Positions 11,659-23,932 of a stretch of DNA of 64,000 nt are shown one piece after another. The stretch comes from Chlorokybus atmophyticus. Lineage: Eukaryota > Streptophyta > Chlorokybophyceae > Chlorokybales > Chlorokybaceae. A program made the translations under genes and the position numbers. Location: assembly GCA_009103225.1 (NCBI GenBank), contig RHPI01001715.1, forward strand, positions 263,261-327,260, read 5' to 3'. Positions within the stretch are counted from its first letter, which is position 1. Each line of letters starts with the position of its first letter. The notes under the pieces are model-generated. The model ran no database searches and was not told the origin of the DNA. It worked only from the letters and a program-made list of their open reading frames with translations.

Positions 11659-13852
11659 ATGGGCGGCGGGGGCGGCGTCAAGGACGATGATGATGATGAG
11701 GAGGAGGAGGAGGAGGAGGATGACCTCTATAGCCAGCTGTACGGCGACGCAGTGACGGACGTGCCTGCGGGGGTCGACGCCCAGCATGCGGAGGAGCCCC
11801 CGCATGCAGCGGCAGTGGCGGAGAAGGCGGCAGTCGAGGAGGAGCCTCCTCCTGCTGCTGCTGTCGCCACCGTTGCAATTGTGCAGCAGCAGGATGTGGC
11901 TCCCCTGAACCAGGAGGAAGAGGAGGAGGAGGAGGAGGACGACGACGACCTCAACATCCTGCTTGACGACAGGCCAGCCGTCGTCCCTCCACCTCCCAAA
12001 CGAGTAAGACATCATATCCAAAGCATTTATCAGGTTTACCCAAGCGCACTCACTTGACATTATCTAAGCCATCAATGTGTTTAGTTGAACCGCATCTGAA
12101 TCCACTTGGTTCAACTCTCAGTACAAAGCTTCACTATCTGCTCAGCTTCATTGCTTGCTTGATTTTTTGGCTGTTCCTCCTCGGACTTACAAATAAGGCG
12201 AGCGCAGTGATGATCATCGTCGTTGATGTTGACTGCGTTATCATGAGCATCATTACCAACTGTTCCTTTGCATCAAGCAGTGTTTACTTAGTGAAATATA
12301 TATGACGTGTTGGCATCTGAAGCACATACATCACTGCTGTGCCCTTGCGCAATCAGCGTGTTGGCACAGCTGTGGAGTCAGCGTGCGCGGCATTAACTCA
12401 TGCGTATCGTAGGCTCGCACAGAGCCCGATGGAGGCAGTGCAGGCGAAACTGGCGGGCAGGTTGTTGTTGGCGCCGACAATGACGCCAATGTCAACGAGG
12501 ATGATGAGGATGATGACGATCTGAACATCCTCCTCGATGGCGACACACCCGCCGCTCAGTACCAGCGCCAAGCCGCTGAGGTCAGTGCACATGGGTGGAT
12601 TTGTGGGGGGGTTTGCTACAGTTATGCTGTAGCACAAACCCGCTTAATTCAGTGTATGCGCATGATTGATTGAGTGGCTATGTTGCACATACACAGCAAC
12701 AGCAGCGGTATTTGCGGCCTGGCGCTGCGGGTGTTTCTTCTCTTCCTCCGCAGCAGCAGCCTTCAGCTCTGCCAGGATTGCGACCCGCTCAACCGCAACT
12801 GCAGCAGCAGCAGCAGCAGCAACAACAACAACAACAACAACAGGTGCGCCCTGCCACGCACGGCTCGTGGGCCCCGGCTGCTGCTGTTCCTCCAGGAGGC
12901 GCAGCAGAAGGAGGGGGAGGAAGAGCAGAGGGAGGAGGTGCTGCAGTGGCCGCGCCACAGCAAGTAGGCTGTCATGTACCAGAGTTGATCGGCATGCGTG
13001 GCTTCCTGTGCACGTTCATGTTTGTGCATGTGTCTGCATCCATACCTGTACAAGTGTGTGCGTGCGCGTGTGCTTGTGCGCCTGTGTGTAACATCAGAGA
13101 GGGTTGTGCGTCACACAGGATATCAAGAAGGTGTCGATAGCGGAGGCGTTCACCGGCGTGCGCAGCGTGCTTGAGGTGGACTTGGACACGGTGGAGGAGC
13201 AGCCATGGCGTCACCCTGCAGCGGACCCGAGCGACTACTTCAACTATGGTTTCAACGAGCAAACGTGGAAGGAGTACCAGCGCCTGCACCAGCAGAAGCG
13301 CCAAGAAGCTCTCCAGCGCGCAAGGACCCGATCAACCCCTAACCACAATTACAACAATAACAACAACAACAATCACCACTCCAATATGCGCAGAGGAGGC
13401 TTGGCAGGCCCGCATCGCGTGGGCACGCAGAACGGTGCCGAAGGCCACGTGCAGATCCTCACCACCACGCCCGAGGGTGGAGGCGAGTCTCAGGATGAAC
13501 GTGGTGGCAATGGCAGCCCCGTCAGTCCCGCGCACCATGACTGGCGCCCGCCCATGAGTGGGCACCAAAGAGGCTTCTTTCCACACCACCCTCACATGGG
13601 ACCCGTCGGCCCCATGGGACCCGGCTTTCCGGGACCTTTCTTCCCGGGACCCGGGCCCTTCTTCGGGCCCGGCCTCCCGCCCGGCATGCATCCCAATGCG
13701 TGGATGCCCAACGGGGTACGTGGTTTTGGGCTCTTCACATGCGAGCTATGATTCGCATTTGTTGTTGCCTGCTTATGTGCTGATGCAATACGTTGGGCTT
13801 CCAGGGTATGCATTGGAGGGGTGGTGATGGCAGTGGCTGGAGGGATCGGTAG
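11659..13852 (+). CDS. FIP1: FIP1, pre-mRNA 3'-end processing (CPSF) subunit
   Basis: FIP1 tethers poly(A) polymerase to the cleavage and polyadenylation complex in the nucleus. Exons: 11659-12003, 12461-12580 (or from 12425), 12697-12963, 13119-13715, 13805-13852; about 458 residues (470 with the longer exon 2). The diagnostic FIP1 motif is [19 protein letters not shown] at about residues 279-297, after PWRHP. The N-terminus is a long Asp/Glu tract, and the phrase [10 protein letters not shown] occurs in both exon 1 and exon 2. Exon 3 has a 15-Gln run; the C-terminus is Gly/Pro/Phe/His-rich and ends in RGG-like residues ([13 protein letters not shown]), likely disordered and RNA-binding. The start ATG precedes the acidic tract, which is where FIP1 proteins usually begin; an upstream in-frame extension is less family-like. 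Confidence 0.9.
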
Positions 13853-14960
13853 CAGCAATGTGGTGTGCATGTATTTAGCGCTGCGCGTGTTGTGGTGTGT
13901 TACTGCTGCATGCGTCCAGGCTGTGTATAGGCTACTCTAAAATAACGGCTGCGCCAAGCACTGACCGACAGGGATCTCCATCGTAAGGTTGGGAGCGGTG
14001 CAGTTTTGCCAAGTATCATGCTAAGATGCTAAAGGTATACAAGGGATTTACATCTTTCCGGGCCGCTAGATGTGGCTCTGTGCATGCACATGTGGTCAAC
14101 TTAGATGACCAACAATCAAGACAGCATGGCACCCCGCTGCGTGCGCAGCTGTATCAGATCACAGGCAAATCAGTATAATGCACAGCAGGTGCCGGTCTTG
14201 CACAAAGTGCCATGCAGTAAGTTGGTGCAAGCGCGGTGAGGATTGCTGCATAGTCCAGCTATGATTACTCGATGATGTGCGCAGACAACCGCGTTGGATG
14301 ACCACACAAGTGATTCACAGTCAATCGTTTGCACAACTTACTCACTGTACAGGGTACATTACAGGGGCCCCATTGCACGAAGACACAGGCACAGGCACAG
14401 CACTAGGCAAAACTGCATACACACCAATCGCAACATGGTTGCACCTGCGACCTAATGCCCAAAGCAAGCATGCGGTTGTGTGCATGGATGACTGCTGCGT
14501 CCATTTAGCCAGCAACCGAACCCAACATGATGACTACCGCATCACGCAACCACAAAGCACAAAGCAGCACAACTCACAGAGCTGGCCTGGAGAACAATAC
14601 AACAAAACAACTGCTGCTGGCACAAGGCGCACCACACAATCAGCGTGACTTCTCTCTGTATACACAAGGTTTGGTGTGCATGTGCGTGTGGATGCCTACA
14701 CCCACACCACAACACAGGCGTCAACTGAGGCGCTACCAACTTTGGCGCTACTGCTACGCTGCATCTACAACCTCCAGTGCTAACTGGCAATTGGACAGGG
14801 GAGGAATGTATAAGTACAAGTTTGTTCTTTTCGCTTTTCTACTCAATGGGTGGAGTGAGCATAACTTCATGCTTGGCTTCTTCCTGTACAAATGAGCGAG
14901 CACAGAGCGACTTCACCCAGCGAGGCTTCAATATGGCTGCCTTCCTTGCTGGCTTTCAGC
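13853..14960. other. intergenic
   Basis: About 1.1 kb downstream of FIP1. It holds only short ORFs without recognisable protein features; TGCA- and ACA-rich sequence. Confidence 0.55.
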
Positions 14961-15734
14961 TCAGTGCTGGGAGCGGAAGCGAGGCTGGTGCACGCGGCAG
15001 GCCAGGCCAGGGCGGCGGACGCCTCTGCCGTCATTGCTGTTGTTATTGTTGCGGGGGGAAGTGGGGCTGGGGCTGTTGTTGTTGCCGTTGACGCCGCCGG
15101 GGCTGCTTCGCCTGCTTGAGCGAAGCAGGAGGGTCCTCAACTCCTTGGCCCTGTCGCTGTCCTGGGGCTGGAGCAGCCCACCACCGGCAGAGGGGGCGAG
15201 CAAGGCGGGGAGATCGTCAAGAGCGAGGAGCTCCTCGGCCTCCTCGGCGGTGAGCTCAGCGTCAGAGTCAGCGTCAGGGTCCGCCGCCGTAGGCGCACCA
15301 GCAGCCACGTCACCCTCCTCGGCCAGCAGCCACTGCTTCATCCACCGCTGCGTGAAGGCCGGATCGCCGCTCTCCACCTTCGCCCACCACTCGGAGCTGA
15401 AGTCCTCCACGTCCTTGTCGCCCTCCTTGTCTTGGACGTTGTCCTGCTTGGTGTCCACCTCAGCTGCAGCAGCAGCAGGAGGAGTCCATTCCTTGGCCTC
15501 AGCCCTCAACATACCCATGCTGTGCTGGCCTGCTCCTCCTCGTCCTGCACCCTGTAAGTCCTTCGTCCTCCCCCTCCTGGACAACAATGTCGCCGACGCC
15601 GCTGCCAATGCCGCCACCGCCCAGGCCAATTGTCCCGTAAATACGTACACGCAACGTCCAATGCAATAATTATAGGGAGTATTGGCGCTGCGCAACAGCC
15701 TTTGTTTTGTCGCTATGTGAGCAATGGACCACAT
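14961..15734 (-). CDS. unrecognised acidic Ala-rich protein
   Basis: A 257-residue ATG-initiated open frame. Features seen: a hydrophobic Ala-rich stretch at about residues 35-51 (LAWAVAALAAASATLL) followed by SRRGR, a Trp-containing core FSSEWWAKVESGDPAFTQRW, an acidic segment with DADSDAELTAEEAEELLALDD, and an Asn/Ser/Arg-rich basic tail. The GC-rich, Ala-coding composition resembles coding exons nearby rather than spacer. Possible introns near CTTACAG|GGTGCAGG (about 15550) and at the 3' end cannot be excluded. I do not recognise a family; membrane or plastid targeting is possible from the N-terminus. Confidence 0.45.
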   Translation of the reverse strand: MWSIAHIATKQRLLRSANTPYNYCIGRCVYVFTGQLAWAVAALAAASATLLSRRGRTKDLQGAGRGGAGQHSMGMLRAEAKEWTPPAAAAAEVDTKQDNVQDKEGDKDVEDFSSEWWAKVESGDPAFTQRWMKQWLLAEEGDVAAGAPTAADPDADSDAELTAEEAEELLALDDLPALLAPSAGGGLLQPQDSDRAKELRTLLLRSSRRSSPGGVNGNNNSPSPTSPRNNNNSNDGRGVRRPGLACRVHQPRFRSQH

Positions 15735-17943
15735 TTTTGTCTTGCCTTGTCAGCGCCACATCAGCTCTGGAGCCGGTGCCGATTGGGGAAGGTGATCGGG
15801 TTCGGAATGCCGCTTCAGCAATACAAAGGCTGCTTGCTTTGCATGAAGGACTGAAGAGGCGATGCAGCCAAATTCGCGTCACACATGTTGGCTTCATTGC
15901 ATTCGGTTCAGTAACCAACAGCCATTGTATATATGACCCTCGGTACCATATCATGATATGTCAACTTTGATGCGCTTTACGTCCATTTTCGAATATTGTG
16001 CGAACCTTTTTGTTGCACAGTATTGGTGGCGAGCATTAATGTGCATATATCGAGGTTTGCTTTCTTCGGTCCAAGCACAAAGTGCTTACACTGTGCATTC
16101 CCGTGTTGCATGCACATCGTGCCAATTGTAATTGAACTTGTATGCACAATATGGTTGTTATGCTTGTGCTTGGATTGAGTGTGCATTGTTTACTTATGGT
16201 AATGGCGATGTTGCGTGCATAATGTGCATATGTATATATGTCTAAGTTGTGCATAATGAGGTTGTGCATACACAGACATTAGACTGTACCACTTGTTGCG
16301 TAAATCTGTTGCTCTTGCTAACATTTTGCCTTCTTGCATGCATGCTTTGCCTCCGCTTTGTTACATGCATGCCAATACCGAGAGCATTCAATCAGGCTCA
16401 ACATACCTTCACGCTTTACTTTATGAAATTTGCGTCATGATGTGTGTGCTACATGACTATTTTTCTTGAATCTTTAGTGGACAGCTTATGTATATGATTA
16501 CAATAAAAGGGTTTTTACGCGTAGGTCAATTTATTACTTATTACTACTTCCTTTCAGCGTAACTGGTACGACGATATAGTAATTTATTATGCGAAGTTGT
16601 ATCTCAATCACGGTAAATAAGTGTAAGATTGCGTTATGTAGGCAACCTTTAGATATCATAACAGGTGTCTCGTTGTATACCTTTGTACGAATCATGCTTC
16701 AGATCACGTAACGATATCAAACAGATGCATATATGTAATACTTTTTTAAATGTTTATGCATTGAGTTCGTGAACTAATGGAGTAGTGCGGATAATATACA
16801 TGATTGTTATAAATTTAACAAGTATACTGTATGTACACATTATGTGCAAATTGTTAAGATATTACCCCTTTTTTGGTACGCATTTTATCATCATGTACAG
16901 ATTAATAGTATCAAGCTGTAACCGTTACAATATTAACCAATTATCATGCTGCGGATATCTATATGTGTGGAAGCCTTTTTTGAGGGTTTCATTACAATTT
17001 TGGTACGCCAGCGTAGCCCACAATATGTAGGTTTCACTCTATAGGGTGCAAGGCTTGCACCTTCCCATGCAAAGTTGGCATGCTTCAATCGAAGCCGCTC
17101 CACTTGTACCTGACTTATTTAAAATGACTTTATGCTTTTATGTGACATGAGCGCTTTAAAATGCACTTAGAAACTTGAAACGCATGCTTACAAGCCAGGC
17201 AGAGACATCTGCAGAAACAAACAAGATCTTTGGCGCTGGAATCCAACACTGCCACCCACAGCATTGCGACCGTCCGATCTGGATGGAACCCACCATTGCG
17301 ATCGCCACAACGGTCGAATCAATCATCTGAAAGGCTTGTTTTCACTGGTGTGGTGAAACTTTCATCACACGGGAAACTATTTCGTAAATTGGTAAATCCT
17401 GACAGTCAGTCTTGCTTGCGACCCAGCGGCCCTGCAGTAAGTTCACACTTTTATTTCTACTGTGAAGTCATTACTTTTGTGTGCCTGTCATGTCATCCTG
17501 CAGGGTGTGACCGCTGGCGTCTCCGCCGTCGTAGCCGTTGTTGCCGCCGCCGCCGCCGTCATTGTCGTCGTCGCCGCCGAGTGAGCAGGTGCGTTTGTGT
17601 GCGGCGTCTCTATCACGGAAGATACGCACGCTGCTGCCCATCTCTGTCGACGCATGCTGGCTCTGTGCTGAGGCTAGGGCTGAGCGCTGACTTGGCCTGG
17701 CCCCAAGACCTGGCCTGGTCTGGTGTAATGACTGGTCCTAGCTTGGTCCGTCGGAAGTCCGTCAGTCTGTGGCGCAGATGCGTCAAGCTGGTAGCATGCG
17801 TTCAGGGTAGCATGCATGCAGGGTTAGGGTTGCAAACGCGCACACTACCACACTTATGTTCTTGAGCTAGGGTTTGCCATAATGCCAGTTGTTGTTTACA
17901 GGCTTTGCAGGCGCGGGCTGCGTGGATAGTAAAGGCGCTTCTA
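15735..17943. other. intergenic, AT-rich centre
   Basis: About 2.2 kb. The section 16200-17100 is AT-rich without coding signs. At 17504-17584 there is an exon-like stretch flanked by CTGCAG and GTGAGC that would encode a Val/Ala-only hydrophobic segment ending in a stop, preceded by an open stretch at 17230-17436; no ATG was found to start it. Confidence 0.45.
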
Positions 17944-19111
17944 ATGGCGCAGTCCGGTACGCCCACCACACACGTCTCAGCCAACAGGGGCGGCTTGAAA
18001 CCTTACCTGGTAGGCAACAAGACATGGCGAGACACATTGACATGATGCTGCAAGCGAAAAACAGCAACACACCGATTCGCTTTTTCTCTCTCACTTGCTC
18101 GCACATTGCAAGGAAGTTGTCATGTGGTTGAGCTGAATGGCCAGATGTTTGCAGTGCAATTTTTGTCCAAGCCAGTGCATGTTTGTGTTGTGGTCTTTGT
18201 TCAGTGCAACATGCATGCATACATGTAATATTTAGCGGACATGCACCAACATCTCTCTCTCTTGCAGCCTTACATAGCGGGTGGGGCGCTTGCTCTCGCT
18301 GCCGCTGTGGTCATTAAAAACTCGAAGAAGGTGGAGGGAGGCCCGAAGGAGACCGTTGCAATCCCAGCCAAGGCCGTGTCGCACGGGCTTGAGGGCTCTG
18401 CGCGCGAGGTTGTTGCAACGCAGCCATCAGAGGTCACATACAAGGTACACACGGCCACGCTCCTCATGTTGAACTGTCTTCATTACACCAGACTCATCTT
18501 GTGGTGCATTTCTGTCTTATTCTGGTGTTGTGGTCTTGATGCGTTGTGGTAGTTGGTAGTTGTGTAATCAAAGCAGTTGGGTGTGTGTCATGTTGGGGTC
18601 TGGCACCCTTGCAGCGTCTCTCTCGTCACTGCACAGCCTGTATGTCCATGGAAGCCAGCAAAGGGCATGCCCTGAGCAAGCCTGCATGTGTAGTGTATTC
18701 TGATTCTTGTATGGCTGGCAACAAACATGCACGTGTGCGTGTTTGTCACCAGCTGCTGAGCATTTGTGTCCCATCCAGTTGCCAACTTTTCTGCTGCTTG
18801 CACCAACGCACTAACTTTGCTTGCTGTTTGCACACTTGCAGATGCAAAAGGGAGACACCCTCTTTGATGTTGTGTACCGCAAGGTATGTGCGCGGGGTTA
18901 ACTTGAGTACAGTGCAACTCGCCAGTTCATATCTCGCTGCCTGTTTCTTGCTGCATATGCTGACTGGCACACGTGCACGCAGTACAAAGTCAACTCGACC
19001 TCAGTTACAAAGGTCGCCACCCTCAACAACATTCAGGATGTCAACAACGTGCCACCGGGTACCGACGTGATCATCCCTGTTGGCGGCAAAGTCAACCACA
19101 GAAGCAGCTGA
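17944..19111 (+). CDS. small N-terminally anchored LysM-domain protein
   Basis: Exons 17944-18009, 18268-18444, 18842-18883 and 18983-19111 (all phase 0) encode 137 residues. Residues about 22-38 form a transmembrane helix (LPYIAGGALALAAAVVIK). After a short linker comes one LysM domain: KGDTLFDVVYRKYKVN, VATLNNIQDVNNV, PGTDVIIPVGG. LysM binds N-acetylglucosamine-containing glycans or peptidoglycan-like polymers. In green plants small single-LysM membrane proteins of this shape are common, some plastid-located; location here cannot be decided. The ATG is early in exon 1, which is open further upstream without another ATG, so a short N-terminal extension from an earlier exon is possible. The 14-codon third exon carries the LysM core. 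Confidence 0.78.
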
Positions 19112-19908
19112 GGCGCTAGCTAGTGTGACTGAACACACCGTGCCTTGTTTTTAAGGCCACCCACCTGATCCCATGTTTATGTTAGATCAACATCGCATGT
19201 AGTATACTTAGAGATTGGAAACAGCGCCCCACTGTGGCTGCTTGATATATCAATACATGACATAGCCCATGATGCCTTGCATGTGGAGAGTCTGCGCTGG
19301 GGATCTTTTTATTATCACTCAAGGCGGCTTTGCCAGCATGTTTGATGAGTAGCTGTTGCCTCAGAATGACATGTCGGATTACTACTAGTTGTCAACATGT
19401 GTTTCTAAGCAACTTTGTTCACTAGGGCAACATTATACAGTTATACCAGGAAAGGCCCGGTACAAATACAATCAGTGTAACACTACATTGACACCTAGTG
19501 AGTTGGCTTGTTTTGTGTAATAGTGCGGTGGTCATGCAGAGTGCCGAGTCAGCGATGGTGTTGTGTAATTTTATGGGGAACTGTGGGGCCAATGCAAGCA
19601 TCGCAACCGCAGTACAGACACGCAACAGTCTCTTGGACAAGTGAATGTGGTAAATAGGTGGTGTAGTGGCATGTCTGGCTTGCCATGTATGTTGCCGCAA
19701 CCTTTACATGCGCATATTTCATAAAATCAGCACACCCTGCCAATTTTACACGGAAGGGGGGCAATGTTATCCTAAAACACAACAGTACTGTGCTCTGAAC
19801 GTAGAAAGGAGCAGGAGACCAGCTATTGTACGTATTGCTATACATGGAACTAAGAGTTACCGGTAGTATGTACAACACACGCAAAACAGAACAAAACACA
19901 AGTGCGAC
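19112..19908. other. intergenic between convergent genes
   Basis: About 0.8 kb between the LysM (+) and DUF212 (-) stops; probably 3' UTRs and spacer. No gene seen. Confidence 0.55.
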
Positions 19909-21987
19909 TTAGCCAACAAGGAAGCCCACCAGGATGCCAAAGAGGGCGCCCGCGAGCACCTCGGACTTCTTGTGCCCGATCGTCTCCTTGAGCGGGTATT
20001 TGGGCAGCGTGACGGTGAAGTTGCCCTGCGTGACCTGCACAGCGTCCTCGGCAACGGGGCTTTCGCCCGTGTCGGGCGTCCCGAGACAATCCGTCACCGC
20101 GGCCTCGAGAGCTATGCGCTCCCTCGCCGTGGCCACGCCGCCCGCCTTTCGTTGTTGTTGTTGTGACTGTGTACTGTTGCTCTGCTGCGATGCGGACGTG
20201 TACCCGCTTACGCTTGGCATGGAGTCGTCGACGGGGCTCAACGCCAACATCGCAGACGTTGATGAAGATGTTGAAGCACCATTACCGTTGAAGCAAGCAT
20301 ATCGGGACGGATCAGCTATCGCCGCTGATGCCATTGAAACCTTTGCAGGTATGAAGCAAAGCGGGTGAGCAGTGCTTGGTTGTGAGTGATACCCGTAGGC
20401 TTGGGAGGCAATTGCACTAAAATCCTACCTGGTTCAGTTTTCTGGCCTCAAGTGCGAGAGTGGAGCGCAAAGGGATCGGTTCGGGCAGAGCTGCTTGCAG
20501 ATCGGCCAAGTCCGCAATGATCCTGTTCAGCTCGCCGGCATGGATGCCGGCTTGCTTGCGCACGCCCTGTGTGACACCGGATGGTAACTTGTTTGGACCA
20601 ACATACAATCAACTTGCGTACTAGTACTGTTGCTATCTCATCTCGTGTGAGCGCATACCTGAGCGTCGTACATCACTATGCAAGCCAGCACAATGCAGAC
20701 GGCGCATAGTGGGTCGTCCCAACCCCTGTGCCATGATACAAGCAAGGTTAGTGTAACACAACATTGTAGAACCACGAGAATCAGCAGACATCCCAGTGCA
20801 CAGCTTGCATAGGCGCACGCGATACACGCGCCCACACAAGCAGAGCGCGCGCATGCACAGATAACAACACACCGACACACTTTGCATACGCGTATGTACG
20901 CACGCGCGCATACACCTTGCACGCAAGCATGCACACAGACATGTACGCTCACGTACCTTTCTAAGCCTGTTGCAGTGGCCAAGGCAGTGATTGCCTGCAC
21001 AGACAGCATGCAAGCTCACAAGACTTAGTCATCTCCAGTCAGTCAAAATCGTCAGTCAACCCAATGCTTACCGCTGAATGTGATGACGGCATGCCTCCCG
21101 ATCGAAACGCCTCTTTGATGGTGAACTTGCGGAATTGCTTCGTAACGGCAGCGGTTGTGAAAGGCTTGGCCGCCTGCGCCAGCACGCAAGCGACGGCTGC
21201 AGTCCATAACGCCTGTGCCACATCCACCGTACACAAACTCACAACATGCGTACAAGAACCACCCAACCAAAGCAAAAGCTGCAACTACAGTTAACTGTGT
21301 CGCAGAACCAGTAAACAGAAGGACAACTGATCACGTTGCTCCTGGCAATAAATGGCAATGCAGTTCGTGTTCAAAATTGCAAAATGCAAAGCTTTGCATG
21401 TCCCTCATGCAGTGAGACGCTGCTAAAGCAGTTGCTTTCAACCCAATGCGTCTGACTGCGCGTGGGCGAAACAGCTGAGTGCATTGCTTCTAAACAAACC
21501 AATCAGCCTTGTACCTGGTAGTTTGAACATGGGAGCAAGTATTTACTGCATTCGCAGTGACACTAGTGGCCTTCGACGTCTTCAGCCAAAGTGCACATAT
21601 TGGCTGTAGACCAAGCATGCATTCATACCAGCTGAGCTTTTAGCAAAAATCACTTCTTGGATGAAAGCTGCTCAGCGTCAATGAAAGAGCCGTGGAGAGT
21701 AATGCCAACGACAAAACCTACTCACGACCTCTACCATTGCGATATGTGGCCTCCTTCCCTGCATGTGCTCACCAGGTGGGCCCCACCTTGTTATCTAAAA
21801 GAGTGCCAGCAGCAGCATGCACCTCCAGGCCACAGCGCACACCACCACCAGCAGGGGGAGGCGTGCTCCGCCTGCTCGGTGCTCGCAATGCGGCTTTCAG
21901 CGAAGGCGTAAACGTCGGCGAGCGTAGCACAGACCTTTCTTCCATCCGTGCTACAGCGCCCGCCGCCGCTATCGCCACCACCGCCAT
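19909..21987 (-). CDS. divergent PAP2 family (DUF212) membrane protein
   Basis: Exons: 21987-21787, 21212-21072, 20994-20957, 20725-20659, 20566-20429, 20340-19909; 338 residues, all phases agree. Family landmarks in order: LWTAAVACVLAQAAKPFTT, SGGMPSSHSA (phosphatase-like signature split after the Ala by an intron), TALATATGLERGWDDP, CIVMYDAQGVRKQAG, and the C-terminal LKETIGHKKSEVLAGALFG. These proteins are related to acid phosphatase/vanadium haloperoxidases; the plant members are plastid-located and the substrate is not established. Residues 1-67 are Ala/Arg/Ser-rich, consistent with a transit peptide. Compared with the compact bacterial and plant proteins this one carries about 100 extra Ser/Gln/Thr-rich residues before the last block (in the 19909-20340 exon). 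The start is the first ATG; GTG upstream was ignored. Confidence 0.88.
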
Positions 21988-23651
21988 GACTGCCACGTGT
22001 CACGTCCTCCTCGCAGGCTGAGCTGGCCTTCATCACCACTCTGGTCTGTAGCTGAGCTGAGGGCGGAACGCAGCGCGTGTGCGCCGTCGATCATGCAATG
22101 GAGCCAAATCGACGGTCTGGAAAAGCCGGGAATGAATGAGTTTCATGTTACGAAGGGAGCTGGGGCTGGGGAAGAGTTCTAGAAAACTGGCCCTGATCAG
22201 CAATGGCACTTTGCACTTCCAAGGTTAGAGTGCTACTCACAGCTCAATTCTGTGCTCATGTCAAAATCACTTGAAGATGTCAAAGTTGTGCTTTTATCAT
22301 ATATCATATATCATGAGAGCCTTGACCCACGATTATCATAATCATGGTTCAGTTTTTACATATATTTATATACTTTCGTGTATGTGTGGCCATCAACAGT
22401 TATTGGTAAATGACAATAAGTAATGCTTAATAATGTTATGTGTTTCATAAAAGAGTTGACTCGCTCTGTGTAAGGGGTGCTGAGCTTAGCTATAATAAAG
22501 GCCTTCCTTATACAAGAGGTTGTTGCTTGCAGTTTGCTACTGTCCAGCGGGAGGGCTGCTTTTTGGCAAACGAGACTAGCGTAGCTTTTACTTTTCTTTA
22601 TTGGATCCCTTGCGCATTCCGCCCTTTATGCATGCGCATTATTCATCTTGTCTTACACATGTGCATTGCCTTTGATAGATATTAAAAACAATTAATATGA
22701 TGCTCAATTGCATTCAGCAAAAGCAAATTGTGTGTAAGATTTTGTCAGATATATGTTGTATGTTAGCAGCCTGCTCAACATGTTAAATCAGTCCTTTCTT
22801 ATGTGCGTTGGTTATTCACTTGACAATCACATTACAGCATCTTCGCCATCAGGGTTATGAAAACATTGCTGACATGTTGAAAGTTAGATACCTCATGTAC
22901 ATACACATATGTACTATAGTCATTCGGCTGTTCACCATGTTTGATGACGCAGTAACTATAGCGTGTAATCAATTAGCGTGAAATGGTTGACTGGATCAGT
23001 TAGAACGAGGGTAAGTAGTGGCGGCATGTGTTTGGGGTATGGGGCCTGCCCCGACCTCGTATCGCGAAAAACGCGGCCGTTTTAATCACTAATCATGCTG
23101 CAATTGCACTGAATCCCTAGCGGTTTTAGTTCGCCGTTGGTAAGCAGTTGCCGCTGAGATAGTTTTCAGCATCTTTTACGCGTTCTTGCAATGATTGGCC
23201 ATTTCGCTGCCTTTTTCGGCAACGGCTGTTGTCACCGTTGCGATCCCATTTGATCAATCTCATGCGTGACCAAATGGTGGCCTAACGATGCGATTTTTCG
23301 TTTACTTGAATCTTAACATTAAGGTAATTCAGGTTAGCATTATTTTTACATTTGTGACCTCGGCATTGCTCACTGAATTTCGCAGCACGTACCGTGGCGT
23401 AAACGTTACGTTGGATTGAGTTTTGTAACACTTAACTGCAAGCTGCTAGCCATATTGCACTATATTGCAGCATATTCATCAATGTTATTAATGTAACACA
23501 TCAAAATGATTAACATGCAGCCATAAGCGGCCACGTATGCAGAACTGTGCTTAATTTTACATTTATTGGCATGCGCTTGACCCATTGGATGTCCTGTGGA
23601 CGGCCAGGATCGTGTTTAAGCAGAATCAACGGTGTAAGGCTTGTTCTCGCC

Positions 23652-23778
23652 GCCTAGCCAATGAGAAGCAGGCGGGCCGCACAAACTGCCGCGCAGCCCG
23701 GCAGTCGCGGGTGCCGTGTGATGGCCCTAGCGCGGGATGTGTGATGTAGGTTGAATGCCGACAGGCCGGCCGGCCCAA
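23652..23778 (+). repeat. dispersed repeat, copy 1
   Basis: GC-rich block starting GCCAATGAGAAGCAGGCGGG and containing GTGCCGTGTGATGGCCCT and a run of GCCGGC-rich sequence. It is clearly related to 25071-25214 in the same orientation. It abuts the left arm of the foldback element. Confidence 0.75.
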
Positions 23779-23908
23779 TAGGCGTGATGGGCGTAATGAA
23801 TCTGCGCTTATAGCATGTATATATGCTCTTAACGTTCCAGAGCATCTGATGCTCTTGGTCGCCAAGAGCATACGATTTTTGAGGATAACAGTATGCTCTT
23901 ACAAAAGG

Positions 23909-23932
23909 GTAGACTATATAGTCTACCCTCGT
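23909..23932. repeat. perfect 22-bp palindrome
   Basis: GGGTAGACTAT followed directly by its reverse complement. It sits at the inner edge of the left arm of the foldback element; related GTAGACTGTACAG/CTGTACAGTCTAC arms occur at 24378-24450. Confidence 0.85.

Noticed and set aside
17815-17835. Telomere-like AGGGTTAGGGTT
   Set aside because: Fewer than two full units in interior DNA; no array.
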